Positions 49,797 to 58,543 are shown, counted from the stretch's first letter. The stretch: 64,000 bases of DNA from JAFDVL01 sp031409955 (GCA_031409955.1 JANNYF010000034.1:14432-78431); one strand, 5' to 3'. A program made the numbers and translations. The notes: generated from the sequence alone by a model not told the origin.

Positions 49797-50663
49797 TTAT
49801 GCAATTTTGATCTTGAAGCTAATGTCCACCGCTGGAGCAGAATGCGTAATCGCGCCAATCGAAATCAAGTCCACGCCCGCTTCGGCATATGCACGTACAT
49901 TGTCGAGCGTAATGCCGCCTGATGCCTCAGTCAACGCGCGACGCTCGTCCGACGCAGACGCTTTGACGACCGCCACGCATGCTTGCACCTGCTCTGGCGT
50001 CATGTTGTCGAGCATAATGATGTCAGCATTCGCTTTGAGCGCTTGGTGAACTTGCTCGATGGAAGCGGTTTCGACTTCGATTTTGTGCAAATGCCCAGCG
50101 GCTTCGCGCGCGCGACTGACGGCTTCCGCAATGCCGCCTGCCAGCGCGATGTGATTGTCTTTGATCAGCACGCCGTCATCCAACCCCATCCGATGATTGC
50201 GCCCGCCGCCGCACGTGACCGCGTATTTTTCCAGCATTCGCAAGCCTGGCACCGTTTTGCGCGTGTCGGCAATGTACGCACCTGTGCCTGCGATGGCGTC
50301 TACAAACGTTTTCGTTTTCGTCGCAATGCCGGAAAGATGTTGCAAAAAGTTGAGCGCGGTGCGTTCCGCTGCGAGCAAGGCTTGAGCGTCTCCGCTGACG
50401 CGCGCGAACACTTTGCCCGCATTGATCTCCTCGCCATCGTTGGCGGTAGATTGAATCTGCATGCCGACATCGAACCAGGCAAACACCGCATCAGCAATTT
50501 CGATGCCTGCGAGGACGAGGTCTTGTTTCGCCAAAAAGCTGCCCGTGCCACGCGCCATCGTGCGAATGGTCGAGCGCGATGTGATGTCGCCGCGTCCAAG
50601 GTCTTCGAGCAAGGCACGTTCGACAGCTTCGTATATGTAATCGGGATCAAGAGGGATTATCAT
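49797..50663 (-). CDS. nadC: Nicotinate-nucleotide diphosphorylase (carboxylating)
   Basis: 288 residues, the usual size of quinolinate phosphoribosyltransferase, which turns quinolinate and PRPP into nicotinate mononucleotide in NAD synthesis. Motifs include ALLEDLGRGDITSRSTI near the N-terminus, ERTALNFLQHLSGIATKT, YIADTRKTVPGLRMLEKYAVTCGGG (in parts), GLDDGVLIKDNHI and IEVETASIEQ. The C-terminal ALTEASGGITLDNVRAYAEAGVDLIS is complete. Its first codons overlap the end of the two-TM gene by 17 nt. No nadA or nadB is adjacent. Confidence 0.96.
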   Translation of the reverse strand: MIIPLDPDYIYEAVERALLEDLGRGDITSRSTIRTMARGTGSFLAKQDLVLAGIEIADAVFAWFDVGMQIQSTANDGEEINAGKVFARVSGDAQALLAAERTALNFLQHLSGIATKTKTFVDAIAGTGAYIADTRKTVPGLRMLEKYAVTCGGGRNHRMGLDDGVLIKDNHIALAGGIAEAVSRAREAAGHLHKIEVETASIEQVHQALKANADIIMLDNMTPEQVQACVAVVKASASDERRALTEASGGITLDNVRAYAEAGVDLISIGAITHSAPAVDISFKIKIA

Positions 50664-51075
50664 TTTTGGGTTGATCTTTTGTATCCGCAGTATTCTTGTT
50701 GGGAAATAACCATCTTGCGACTATATAAAAAAGGCCGAGTACGTTAGCCGTAGTTGTTGTAATTAAGGCTATCAATACAGAGTCTGCAACTTTTAATTTT
50801 CCAAATCCTGCTAAAAGAAGAAATGCACCAATAAATAGTAACCAGTACTGGGAAAGGTCGAATAATCTGGAAGCGTATATTTTCCTTTGATCAAGCATTA
50901 CGCGCTCGACTTCAAGGGCGTGTACTTTGCTTTGGTACTCGGTAATCCGTTCTTGTAGCCTGATTGTCTCTAAATCCGCCCCTAGGTCGGCGGGATTAGT
51001 TCTTTCAGTTGCTGTTTCTGGTATGGTCGGTAATGGCTGTTCGGGTATCTCGACCAAAAGGTGTTCCTCAGACAT
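50647..51075 (-). CDS. Two-TM protein paired with Panacea-domain gene
   Basis: 142 residues. The N-terminal half is hydrophilic with a coiled coil (ADLETIRLQERITEYQSKVH, about 32-65). Two close hydrophobic segments follow: SQYWLLFIGAFLLLAGFG (about 75-92) and VLIALITTTTANVLGLFYIVARWLF (two parts, about 100-124). The tail is charged and short (NKNTADTKDQPKNDN). It begins 8 nt inside the end of the Panacea gene and ends 17 nt inside nadC. The pairing and topology suit a membrane-acting toxin neutralised by Panacea, which is inference. Base composition is lower in GC than its neighbours. Confidence 0.65.
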   Translation of the reverse strand: MSEEHLLVEIPEQPLPTIPETATERTNPADLGADLETIRLQERITEYQSKVHALEVERVMLDQRKIYASRLFDLSQYWLLFIGAFLLLAGFGKLKVADSVLIALITTTTANVLGLFYIVARWLFPNKNTADTKDQPKNDNPS

Positions 51076-51550
51076 CTTTCTCAGCTTTCAGAGCGCGAAA
51101 ATGGTCTCGGATTAACTCATTAGGAATAACACTAAATTTTTCTTTCTTCCAGGCACTGTCCCACGGCGTCCCGGCCTGATGCGTTAAGTAACTCATCTGC
51201 GCACCCGTCATAGGACCATAAACCTGCCAGACTCTCTGTAAAAGTTGCCTTACGAAATCACTCTCAGGCTCTTGGGGAATTAAAATCTCACCCGTTTCAG
51301 GGTCTTTTCGCTTAATGGGTTCTGTCACAACGCCATTACCAAACTTTTTGAGGCTGTTGTACAAAGGCGGAATGACAGGGCCAAAGTTCCACGCTTTTAC
51401 CGCATCTTCCAGTAGCGGCTCGCCTGTCAAAGCAAGATGCCAGCCATGCGCAAAATACACGAGCTTTTGCAATTGCATATTGGTCAATTGCTGGCCCGAA
51501 TCTTGCGCTATTTTGAAAATACTATTGGCGATTGAACGCGCTGAGTGCAT
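51068..51550 (-). CDS. Panacea/DUF4065 domain protein, putative antitoxin
   Basis: 160 residues that cover one Panacea (SocA/GepA, DUF4065) domain: SIANSIFKIAQDSGQQLTNMQLQKLVYFAHGWHLALTG (in two parts, about 5-42), AVKAWNFGPVIPPLYNSLKKFG (about 50-71) and MTGAQMSYLTHQAGTPWDSAWKK near 117-139. Panacea domains are known as promiscuous antitoxin domains that neutralise diverse toxins. The overlapping downstream two-TM gene is the obvious partner. The pair is inserted between nadC and valS. Codon use is slightly more AT-rich than the flanks, which fits recent arrival. Confidence 0.88.
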   Translation of the reverse strand: MHSARSIANSIFKIAQDSGQQLTNMQLQKLVYFAHGWHLALTGEPLLEDAVKAWNFGPVIPPLYNSLKKFGNGVVTEPIKRKDPETGEILIPQEPESDFVRQLLQRVWQVYGPMTGAQMSYLTHQAGTPWDSAWKKEKFSVIPNELIRDHFRALKAEKDV

Positions 51551-51628
51551 GCTTTCCTCCCTTCTAAAAAAGGAATGTTACTTTACCATTGGCCTGCGCG
51601 CGAAATCAAAGCCAGATCAGGCTTTGGG

Positions 51629-54394
51629 CTACATTGCCGCGATCATCGCGTTCAATTTCGCAATTTGATCTTCCACCTCCGCCGCGCGCCCACGCGACTC
51701 GGCAACAACCTCAGTCGCTGCCCGCGCAATGAAATCTGCATTCGACAGGCGTTTTTGCAAGCCTTCGAGTTCTTTGCCAAGTTTCGTCAAAGTGCCTTCG
51801 AGCCGCGCTTTTTCTTTCTCGAAATCTACTAAGCCTTCGAGCGGCACCGCGATTTCGATGTCACTCACGACGTCGCGCACGGAGCCTTTTTGCGTTTCGA
51901 TTGTCTCGACAATTTCGAGGGTTTCGATGCGCGCCAGGCGTTTGATTTGGGCGCTCATCGCGGCGATCACGGCTTGGCTTGTAGCTTCAGTCGCGGCGAC
52001 TTTCGCGTTGATCGAAATGGACGGCGCGATGTTGAAGGTCGAGCGAATGTTGCGCAGCTTCGACACTAGGCCGGTGAACAATTCCATTTCGCGTTCAGCT
52101 TGTTCATCGCGCGCGGCGGCGGTTGGGAATTCGTTCAGGCAAATGGTTTTGCCCCGATGCGGCAGGCGTTGCCAAAGCTCTTCGGTGATGTAGGGCATCA
52201 GCGGGTGCAGCAAACTCAAGCTGCGTTCGAGGATGTAAATGATGCGGCGCTTGACGGCTTTGTTTTCGTCCGAAGCTTCTGCCGAAGTCACGAACGGCTT
52301 CGACAATTCGATGTACCAATCGCAGAAATCATTCCAGAAAAATTGGTACAACGTCGCAGCGGCTTCGTGGAAGCGATATTCCGTCAACGCCAAATTGACT
52401 TCGGCGGTCGCGTATTGCAAGCGGCTCAAAATCCAACGATCCGCCAGGCTGGGTTCAGACAGTTCCGTTTCCCACGCGAGCGGTTCCTGGTCTTCCAAAA
52501 TGTCGCCGCAATTCATCAGCACGAAGCGCGTCGCATTCCAAATCTTGTTGGCAAAGTTGCGAGCGGATTCAAGCTTCGATTCCTGCAATGCCAGCGTCAA
52601 TCCGGTGGTCGAAGCGGCGGTCAACGCGAAGCGTGCTGCGTCGGTGCCGTATTTATCGAACACGTCCAGCGGGTCAATCACGTTGCCTTTCGTCTTCGAC
52701 ATTTTCTGGCCTTGCGGATCAAGTACGAGCGCGTTGATGTAGACGGTGCGGAACGGCACTTCGCCCATAAACTTCAAGCCCATCATCATCATTCGCGCGA
52801 CCCAGAAAAAGATGATGTCTTGCGCCGTGACCAAAACGTCGGTGGGATAATACTTCTTCAAATCTTCGGTTTCTTCGGGCCAGCCGAGCGTGGAGAATGG
52901 CCAGAGCTGCGAGGAAAACCACGTGTCCAGCACATCTGTTTCCGGCGTCAACGGCGTGTTCGGATCAAGCTTTTGAGACAGCAATCGCTCGCGGGCTTCG
53001 GCTTCATCACGCGCGACAATGATCGTGCCGTCCGGCGTGTAGTAGGCAGGAATCAAATGTCCCCACCACAATTGCCGCGAGACGCACCAATCCTGAATGT
53101 TTTCGAGCCAGTTGCAGTAAATTTTCGAAACGCTTTCGGGAATGATTTTTGTGCGTCCGTCCAGCACGGCTTGCAGTGCAGGTTCAGCCAGCGGCTTCAT
53201 TTGCAAAAACCATTGCGTCGAAATTAAGGGTTCGACAACTTGCCCGCTGCGTTGGCACTGCCCGATGTTGTGGGTGTAGTCTTCAATCTTGAGCAGCAGC
53301 CCAGCTTCTTCTAAATCTTTGACAACCGCTTTGCGTGCTTCGTAGCGATCCAAGCCGCGATATTTTTCGGGCGCGGCATCCGTGATCTTCGCTTCTTTGC
53401 TGATGACTTGGACGAATTCCAAATTGTGTCGCTTGCCCATTGCGAAGTCGTTCGGATCGTGCGCGGGCGTGACTTTGACCAAGCCCGTGCCGAACTCTTT
53501 TTCGACGATGGCGTCTTGAATGAATTGAATTTTGCGCCCGACCAGCGGCAGCACTGCGGTCTTGCCGATCAATTCGGCGTAGCGTTCGTCTTCGGGGTTG
53601 AAGGCAACTGCGGTGTCGCCGAGCATTGTTTCCGGGCGCGTGGTGGCCACGACGACGAACGTGCCTTGTGGCGTTTTGAGCAGGCCGGATTTGGCCTCGC
53701 CTTCGTTGAGCGCGGCGTAGGCTTCGGCTAAGCCTGCAAAATGCTCGCTACCGCTCGCGGTACTGTTCCCGCTGACGGGGTAGGCAATGTGCCAGATGCT
53801 GCCCTTGACGGCTTTCATTTCGACTTCAAGATCGGAAATCGCGGTTTGCAATCCCGGCGACCAATTGACCATGTATTCGCCGCGATAGATCAAGCCTTCG
53901 TCGTAGAGGCGCACAAACACTTCTTTGACCGCATTCGACAAACCGTCGTCCATCGTGAAGCGTTCGCGTTGCCAATCTACGGAATCGCCCACAATCCGCA
54001 TTTGCCGTTGAATCGTGCCGCCGGAAACAGCTTTCCACTCCCAGACTTTTTCGATGAACTTTTCGCGTCCCAAGTCGCGGCGATCAATGCCTTGTTCCGC
54101 CAATTGCCGCGTCACCACCATTTGCGTAGCGATGCCGGCGTGATCGGTTCCCGGCAGCCACAATACGCGGTCGCCCTTCATTCTGCGCCAGCGCGCCAAC
54201 ACGTCCTGCAATGTGTGATTCAGCGCGTGTCCCATGTGCAAAAAGCCTGTCACATTGGGCGGCGGAATCACCATCGTGAAGACGGGAGCGTCCGGGTTGG
54301 TTTGGGTTTCGGGGGCGAAATAGTGGTTGGTTTCCCATTCAGGATACCAGCGGCCTTCGACTTCTTTGGGTTCGTATTGTTTCGGAATTTCCAT
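51629..54394 (-). CDS. valS: Valine--tRNA ligase
   Basis: 921 residues, full length. Class I signatures are PPPNVTGFLHMGHALNHTLQD (HIGH motif as HMGH) near residue 45 and KMSKTKGNVIDPLDV (KMSKS motif as KMSKT) about 540. The editing domain contains TTRPETMLGDTAVAFNPED, and LVKVTPAHDPNDFAMGKRH. The C-terminal coiled coil (GLVDFEKEKARLEGTLTKLGKELEGLQKRL in parts) is typical for ValRS, which charges tRNA-Val and edits mis-activated threonine. Nothing appears truncated. The gene is transcribed leftward toward the Panacea pair. Confidence 0.97.
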   Translation of the reverse strand: MEIPKQYEPKEVEGRWYPEWETNHYFAPETQTNPDAPVFTMVIPPPNVTGFLHMGHALNHTLQDVLARWRRMKGDRVLWLPGTDHAGIATQMVVTRQLAEQGIDRRDLGREKFIEKVWEWKAVSGGTIQRQMRIVGDSVDWQRERFTMDDGLSNAVKEVFVRLYDEGLIYRGEYMVNWSPGLQTAISDLEVEMKAVKGSIWHIAYPVSGNSTASGSEHFAGLAEAYAALNEGEAKSGLLKTPQGTFVVVATTRPETMLGDTAVAFNPEDERYAELIGKTAVLPLVGRKIQFIQDAIVEKEFGTGLVKVTPAHDPNDFAMGKRHNLEFVQVISKEAKITDAAPEKYRGLDRYEARKAVVKDLEEAGLLLKIEDYTHNIGQCQRSGQVVEPLISTQWFLQMKPLAEPALQAVLDGRTKIIPESVSKIYCNWLENIQDWCVSRQLWWGHLIPAYYTPDGTIIVARDEAEARERLLSQKLDPNTPLTPETDVLDTWFSSQLWPFSTLGWPEETEDLKKYYPTDVLVTAQDIIFFWVARMMMMGLKFMGEVPFRTVYINALVLDPQGQKMSKTKGNVIDPLDVFDKYGTDAARFALTAASTTGLTLALQESKLESARNFANKIWNATRFVLMNCGDILEDQEPLAWETELSEPSLADRWILSRLQYATAEVNLALTEYRFHEAAATLYQFFWNDFCDWYIELSKPFVTSAEASDENKAVKRRIIYILERSLSLLHPLMPYITEELWQRLPHRGKTICLNEFPTAAARDEQAEREMELFTGLVSKLRNIRSTFNIAPSISINAKVAATEATSQAVIAAMSAQIKRLARIETLEIVETIETQKGSVRDVVSDIEIAVPLEGLVDFEKEKARLEGTLTKLGKELEGLQKRLSNADFIARAATEVVAESRGRAAEVEDQIAKLNAMIAAM

Positions 54395-54712
54395 AATGAT
54401 TTCGGTTAATGCGCTCAGCGCTCAAAAATGAATTGCCAATCATCAGGATTCTGCCGCGCTTCGTCAACAGCAATTTGCCCGGAGTTATTTAGTTTTCCAA
54501 GCGATAGACCACGGATCAAGCGGATCAGGCGGATTAGCGCGGATTAGGTAAGGAGAAATCCGCGTCTATCCGCTGCATCCGCTTGATCCGTGATCTATTC
54601 TCTCGCTCTTTCTGAAAACTGAATGCCTCACAATTTGCCTTCTGCGGCGCGCCAGCCGATAATGCCGCCTTAGAACTCATCATTCATTTTCACAATTCAA
54701 TTTTCCTTTGCG
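54395..54712. other. Divergent intergenic region between valS and folE
   Basis: 318 bp that hold the repeat palindrome at 54505-54597 and presumably two divergent promoters. I see no gene or T-box-like structure ahead of valS, though a T-box would be unusual outside Gram-positives. Confidence 0.5.
54505..54597. repeat. Palindrome of nonamer GCGGATCAG-type units
   Basis: Forty-nucleotide arms (54505-54544 and 54558-54597) pair at about 33 positions with a 13-nt loop. They are built from GCGGATCAG/GCGGATTAG 9-nt units. This differs from the heptamer palindromes in unit length but has the same architecture. It lies in the valS-folE divergent region. Confidence 0.85.
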
Positions 54713-55315
54713 ATGAGCCAAACTACGGAAGCGACTTTGTCACCCAACAACTCTTTTGACCTGAAAAAAATTGCCGACGGTGTGCGCTTGATTTTGGAGG
54801 GGATGGGCGAAGACCCGAATCGCCCCGGCCTGGCCGAAACTCCACAGCGTGTCGCCGAAATGTATGCGGAAATCTGCGGCGGGCTATATGAAAACGCGAC
54901 GGCGGAATTGAAAGTCCTGCCTTCGGAAGCGCACGAAGAAATCGTGCTGGTCAAGGACATCACCTTGGCTTCGATCTGTGAACATCACCTGATCCCGTTC
55001 ACCGGGGTCGCGCACGTGGCCTACATCCCACAGGACGGACGCATCGTTGGCTTGTCCAAACTCGCACGCATTGTGGACATCTTTGCCCGCAGACCGCAGG
55101 TGCAGGAACGCTTGACGACACAGGTTGCGGACTTAATTTTTGACGGCCCGCTCAAACCGAGCGGTGTTTTGGTCGTGATCGAAGCTGTGCATTTGTGCAT
55201 GACGATGCGCGGCATCAAGAAGCCAGGCGCGACGACCATCACGTCGGCACTGCGCGGCGTGTTTCGCACCAATGAAACTGTGCGTGCAGAGGCGATGGCG
55301 TTTCTAAAACGATGA
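54713..55315 (+). CDS. folE: GTP cyclohydrolase I
   Basis: 200 residues, standard type IA enzyme that opens GTP to dihydroneopterin triphosphate for folate. Visible are GVRLILEGMGEDPNRPGL and AETPQRVAEMYAEI, zinc ligands in SICEHHLIPFTGVAHVAYIP (Cys and His), the substrate site RIVDIFARRPQVQERLT, and the closing CMTMRGIKKPGATTITSAL, including the third zinc cysteine. The first 20 residues are low in conservation. It ends in a run leading to a 9-nt repeat palindrome before purF. No other folate gene is adjacent. Confidence 0.96.
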   Translation: MSQTTEATLSPNNSFDLKKIADGVRLILEGMGEDPNRPGLAETPQRVAEMYAEICGGLYENATAELKVLPSEAHEEIVLVKDITLASICEHHLIPFTGVAHVAYIPQDGRIVGLSKLARIVDIFARRPQVQERLTTQVADLIFDGPLKPSGVLVVIEAVHLCMTMRGIKKPGATTITSALRGVFRTNETVRAEAMAFLKR

Positions 55316-55352
55316 AAATAAACCACAGAGCGCACAAGAGGCACGGAGAAAC

Positions 55353-55422
55353 TTAGACAGGATTGACAAGATGAACAGGATCAAGCAAAAGCCATCTTAT
55401 GAATCGTGTAAATCCTGTCTAA
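55353..55422. repeat. Palindrome with AGACAGGATT-type arms
   Basis: Arms at 55353-55381 and 55394-55422 pair imperfectly and start TTAGACAGGATT. Units of 9 nt (GACAAGATG, AACAGGATC) are shared with the palindrome at 213-293, so these two are copies of one family at the two ends of the window. It lies between folE and purF. Confidence 0.8.
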
Positions 55423-55464
55423 AAAATTCTGTGCGCTGTTCTCTGAGGTTAATTGTTGTTACCT

Positions 55465-56901
55465 ATGTTCGATAAATTCAAAGAAGAATGTGGCGTATTT
55501 GGAATTTTCGGTCACCCGGAAGCGTCGAAGCTGGCGTATCTGGGCTTATATTCCATGCAACATCGTGGGCAGGAATCGGCTGGCATTGTCAGCGCGGACA
55601 AGCAACAAATGTATACCGAGCGCGGCATGGGACATGTCAGCGATGTGTTTGACGAAGATCGCTTAGCCCGCTTGCCCGGTCACATCGCTATTGCGCACAA
55701 TCGCTACTCCACTGCCGGCAAAGTGAGTCTCGCCGAAGCGCAACCGTTTTCCGTCAATTGCAGCTTTGGCCAGTTGGCGCTCTGTCACAATGGCAATTTG
55801 CCGGACGCGATTGAAGCGCGTGCGCGGTTGGAGCAGGAAGGCGCGATCTTTCAATCCACTTCTGACACCGAAGTCCTGTTGCATCAAATCGCGCGGTCAC
55901 GAACGGCGACCTTGCCGGAAGCCATCGTGGACGCGCTCAAGCAACACGACGGCGCGTATTCGTTGTTGTTCGCTTCGCCGACCTGTCTGATTGCCGTGCG
56001 CGATCCACGTGGCTTTCGGCCTTTGGCAATGGGCGAACTGGACGGCACGACGGTGTTTGCTTCGGAAACCTGCGCGTTTGATTTGATCGGCGCGACTTAT
56101 ATTCGGGATGTCGAGCCGGGCGAGTTGATTGTGGTGGATGCCAGCGGGCGGCGCTCCTCAAAACCTTTCGAGCCGAAGCCGATTTCGCATTGCGTCTTTG
56201 AGCATGTCTATTTCGCGCGGCCTGATTCCTTGATCTTCGGGCGCAGCATCAACAAGAGTCGTCACAAAATGGGGCGCATCCTCGCGCTTGAACATCCGGC
56301 GGAAGCGGACATTGTTGTGCCGGTGCCGGATTCTGGCGTTGCGGCGGCCATTGGCTATGCTTCGGCTTCGAGCTTGAAGTTTCGCTTTGGCCTCGTGCGC
56401 AATCATTACGTCGGTCGTACCTTCATTGAGCCGCAATCGCAGATTCGTCACTTTGGCGTCAAGATCAAATTGAATCCCGTGCGCGATTTGATCGAAGGCC
56501 GCCGCGTGGTGTTGATTGATGATTCATTGGTGCGCGGCACGACTTCCAAAAAGATCGTCAAGATGGTGCGCGATGCCGGAGCCACGCAAGTCCATTTCCG
56601 CATCAGTTGCCCGCCGACGATTTCGCCTTGCTACTACGGCGTAGACACGCCCACCACTGAAGAATTGATTGGCGCGAACAACTCAGTGCAGCAAATTTGT
56701 GATTTCATCGGTGCGGATTCGCTTGGCTATTTGAGTATGGGAGGCTTGCTGGAAGCGGTTGGCGACGCAGGCGACACGAAGTTTTGCAAGGCTTGTTACA
56801 CCGGACAATATCCGACGTTGCTCAAAAATCAGCCCGTGCAAATCGCCAGCGCGCGCGCCGGGCAACGGGCGATGTTTGAGAGCAGCAAGATTACAGAGTA
56901 G
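55465..56901 (+). CDS. purF: Amidophosphoribosyltransferase
   Basis: 478 residues from ATG 55465; a TTG start at 55453 would add four residues. The N-terminal peptide MFDKFKEECGVFGIFG resembles a short propeptide before the active-site Cys. The Ntn-hydrolase glutaminase part has MQHRGQESAGI, GHIAIAHNRYSTAGK and LCHNGNLPDA. The phosphoribosyltransferase part has VVLIDDSLVRGTTSKKIVKM, the PRPP loop. Cysteine-rich DTKFCKACYTGQYP near the end suggests an iron-sulfur cluster. It makes phosphoribosylamine, the first step of purine synthesis. It leads a transcript with an MBL gene and, further down, purM. Confidence 0.96.
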   Translation: MFDKFKEECGVFGIFGHPEASKLAYLGLYSMQHRGQESAGIVSADKQQMYTERGMGHVSDVFDEDRLARLPGHIAIAHNRYSTAGKVSLAEAQPFSVNCSFGQLALCHNGNLPDAIEARARLEQEGAIFQSTSDTEVLLHQIARSRTATLPEAIVDALKQHDGAYSLLFASPTCLIAVRDPRGFRPLAMGELDGTTVFASETCAFDLIGATYIRDVEPGELIVVDASGRRSSKPFEPKPISHCVFEHVYFARPDSLIFGRSINKSRHKMGRILALEHPAEADIVVPVPDSGVAAAIGYASASSLKFRFGLVRNHYVGRTFIEPQSQIRHFGVKIKLNPVRDLIEGRRVVLIDDSLVRGTTSKKIVKMVRDAGATQVHFRISCPPTISPCYYGVDTPTTEELIGANNSVQQICDFIGADSLGYLSMGGLLEAVGDAGDTKFCKACYTGQYPTLLKNQPVQIASARAGQRAMFESSKITE

Positions 56902-56911
56902 ATAGCGTGTT

Positions 56912-57889
56912 ATGAAACAACCGCTGCGACAACTCTTGGGCCTGTTATGGATTGCGCTTTTCGCCTTCGGGCTATTGTCGTGCCGCGCCAAAGTCGAACA
57001 GGTCAACGATCAACCGGTGCCTGATGCGCCTGCGCCCGGCGGCAATCTCAGAATTTATGCGCTCGACGTGGGGCAAGGCGATGGACTGTTGGTAATTTCG
57101 CCGCAAGGCAAAACGGTGCTGATTGATGCTGGCCCGGTCGAAGCGGGCGATGAAGTCGTTGCGGCGCTACGCAATCACGGCGTCAAACAGCTTGATTTGA
57201 TCATCGCCACGCATCCGCACGCCGACCACATCGGCGGGATGAAAAAGGTCTTGGATACGTTCCGCGTGAAGAAGCTTTTAGACAGCGGGCAAACGTATGG
57301 CAGCGCAACGTATGAAAAGCTGTTGCTTGAAATTCAGGAAAACAAAGTCAGCTATGTCAAAGCGCTGCGTGGGCAAATGATTGAGTTGGATTCCGGCGTG
57401 AAGTTTGAAGTGTTGAATCCGGGGCAAAATCCCATCACTGACCTTCGCAGCGGTGGCAGCGTACAGAACGCAAATTCTGTTGTGCTGCGCTTGAGCTACG
57501 GGGATTTCGCAATGCTGTTTACAGGTGACGCCGAATTTGAAACTGAAGCGCAGATCATGGACAACGGCTTGAAGCTTAACGCGCAGGTTTTGAAGATCGG
57601 GCATCACGGTTCGCGGCACGCCACCAGCGGCAAGTTTTTGGAATTAGTGAAGCCGCAAGTCGCTGTGATTTCCGATGGCGCAAACAATGATTATGGGCAT
57701 CCTTCGCAATTCACACTGGATCGTTTGAAGAAGGCGAACGTCAAAACCCTGCGCACGGATTTGAGCGGCGAAATTGAAATCTTTTCGGATGGCAAAACGT
57801 TCGATGCTCGGCCTTCTCGCAAAACCACACTCGCACAAACGTGGGCGGGGCGGCAACCGGTGCGCAATGAATTGACAGTGAATCCGTAA
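56912..57889 (+). CDS. Lipoprotein MBL-fold hydrolase related to ComEC C-terminus
   Basis: 325 residues with a lipobox FGLLSC (Cys about 24). The metallo-beta-lactamase domain has LRIYALDVGQGDGLLVIS, the metal site HPHADHIGG (about 96-104), LLFTGDAE-type FAMLFTGDAEFETEAQ, and LKIGHHGSRHATS, as in the ComEC nuclease domain and its stand-alone relatives. It is a secreted or outer-membrane anchored nuclease or phosphoesterase. It is 10 nt after purF. The following DUF3006 gene is often its partner in other bacteria, but here two extra genes lie between them. Confidence 0.9.
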   Translation: MKQPLRQLLGLLWIALFAFGLLSCRAKVEQVNDQPVPDAPAPGGNLRIYALDVGQGDGLLVISPQGKTVLIDAGPVEAGDEVVAALRNHGVKQLDLIIATHPHADHIGGMKKVLDTFRVKKLLDSGQTYGSATYEKLLLEIQENKVSYVKALRGQMIELDSGVKFEVLNPGQNPITDLRSGGSVQNANSVVLRLSYGDFAMLFTGDAEFETEAQIMDNGLKLNAQVLKIGHHGSRHATSGKFLELVKPQVAVISDGANNDYGHPSQFTLDRLKKANVKTLRTDLSGEIEIFSDGKTFDARPSRKTTLAQTWAGRQPVRNELTVNP

Positions 57890-57936
57890 TGCGATTCATA
57901 ATAGAATCAAGGTTATTCAGAAAGGAGGTTTGCCTT

Positions 57937-58206
57937 ATGGAACAAGTCATCGAAAAGGAGTCGCTGGCTACGCGGGGACGCAAGTTTTATGAGCAGCATT
58001 TGAAAACATTGCTCGAACCAGATAACAACGGAAAATTTCTGGCTATTGAACCGGAATCCGGCAAATATTTTATGGGAGCAGACCGCACCAGCGTTGCCCT
58101 TGAAGCTCTTGCCCAAATGCCGGGCAAGTTGTTTTTCCTGATGAGAGTGGGGTTTCCCGCTGCTGATAAGTTAGGAGCGTATGGCCGTAGAAAAGGGCAG
58201 GGTTAA
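57937..58206 (+). CDS. Small protein coupled to aspartic-protease-like gene
   Basis: 89 residues from ATG 57937, which has a strong AAAGGAGG 8 nt upstream. Visible pattern: EKESLATRGRKFYEQHLKTLLEPDNNGKFLAIEPESGKYFMG in two parts, then LFFLMRVGFPAADKLGAYG. This resembles small proteins encoded next to retropepsin-like genes in other genomes; I cannot give a verified family name. The end overlaps the next ORF by 26 nt in another frame, a sign of tight coupling. It may be the antitoxin-like or regulatory partner of the protease; this is inference. Function unknown. Confidence 0.7.
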   Translation: MEQVIEKESLATRGRKFYEQHLKTLLEPDNNGKFLAIEPESGKYFMGADRTSVALEALAQMPGKLFFLMRVGFPAADKLGAYGRRKGQG

Positions 58207-58543
58207 CGAAGTCCTGGAAGCTTGTGTCACGATTCAATTTGCTAATGGTGGCGCTATCGAATGCGTAATTGATACGGGATTTTCGGGCGCGCTAATGTTA
58301 CCGCAGAAACTCGTTGCTCAATTGGACGCCCGTCAAGTAGGAACAGAATGGTTCACGCTGGTGGGCGGGCGAGAAATTGAAGCCGGGATTTTTGTCGTCG
58401 AAGCTTATTGGTTCGGCGAACTACGAAATATTCAAGCAGTAATTAGCGAAACGGATGATGCACTCATCGGCACAGAACTACTCGAAGCTAAAGTATTGGT
58501 GATTGACTACATATCTTCTGAAGTCGAAATCAAAGATGGCTAA
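58181..58543 (+). CDS. Clan AA (retropepsin-like) aspartic protease
   Basis: 120 residues. The catalytic motif VIDTGFSGALMLPQKLV (Asp about 32, D-T-G) and a second-half hydrophobic core GREIEAGIFVVEAYWFG and IGTELLEAKVLVIDY match retropepsin-like, single-domain aspartic proteases that act as dimers. Substrates are not known. It starts inside the end of the preceding 89-residue ORF, in another frame. It ends overlapping the DUF3006 start by 8 nt. The pair interrupts a gene order (MBL hydrolase, DUF3006) that is often adjacent elsewhere, so it may be a later insertion. Confidence 0.85.
   Translation: MAVEKGRVNEVLEACVTIQFANGGAIECVIDTGFSGALMLPQKLVAQLDARQVGTEWFTLVGGREIEAGIFVVEAYWFGELRNIQAVISETDDALIGTELLEAKVLVIDYISSEVEIKDG

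Noticed and set aside
52100..53227. 375-codon plus-strand ORF opposite valS
   Set aside because: valS is complete and conserved on the minus strand; the antisense frame is Arg/His/Phe-rich, typical of a shadow.
54395..54712. T-box or other riboswitch upstream of valS
   Set aside because: The only strong structure is a tandem-unit palindrome shared in style with unrelated gaps.
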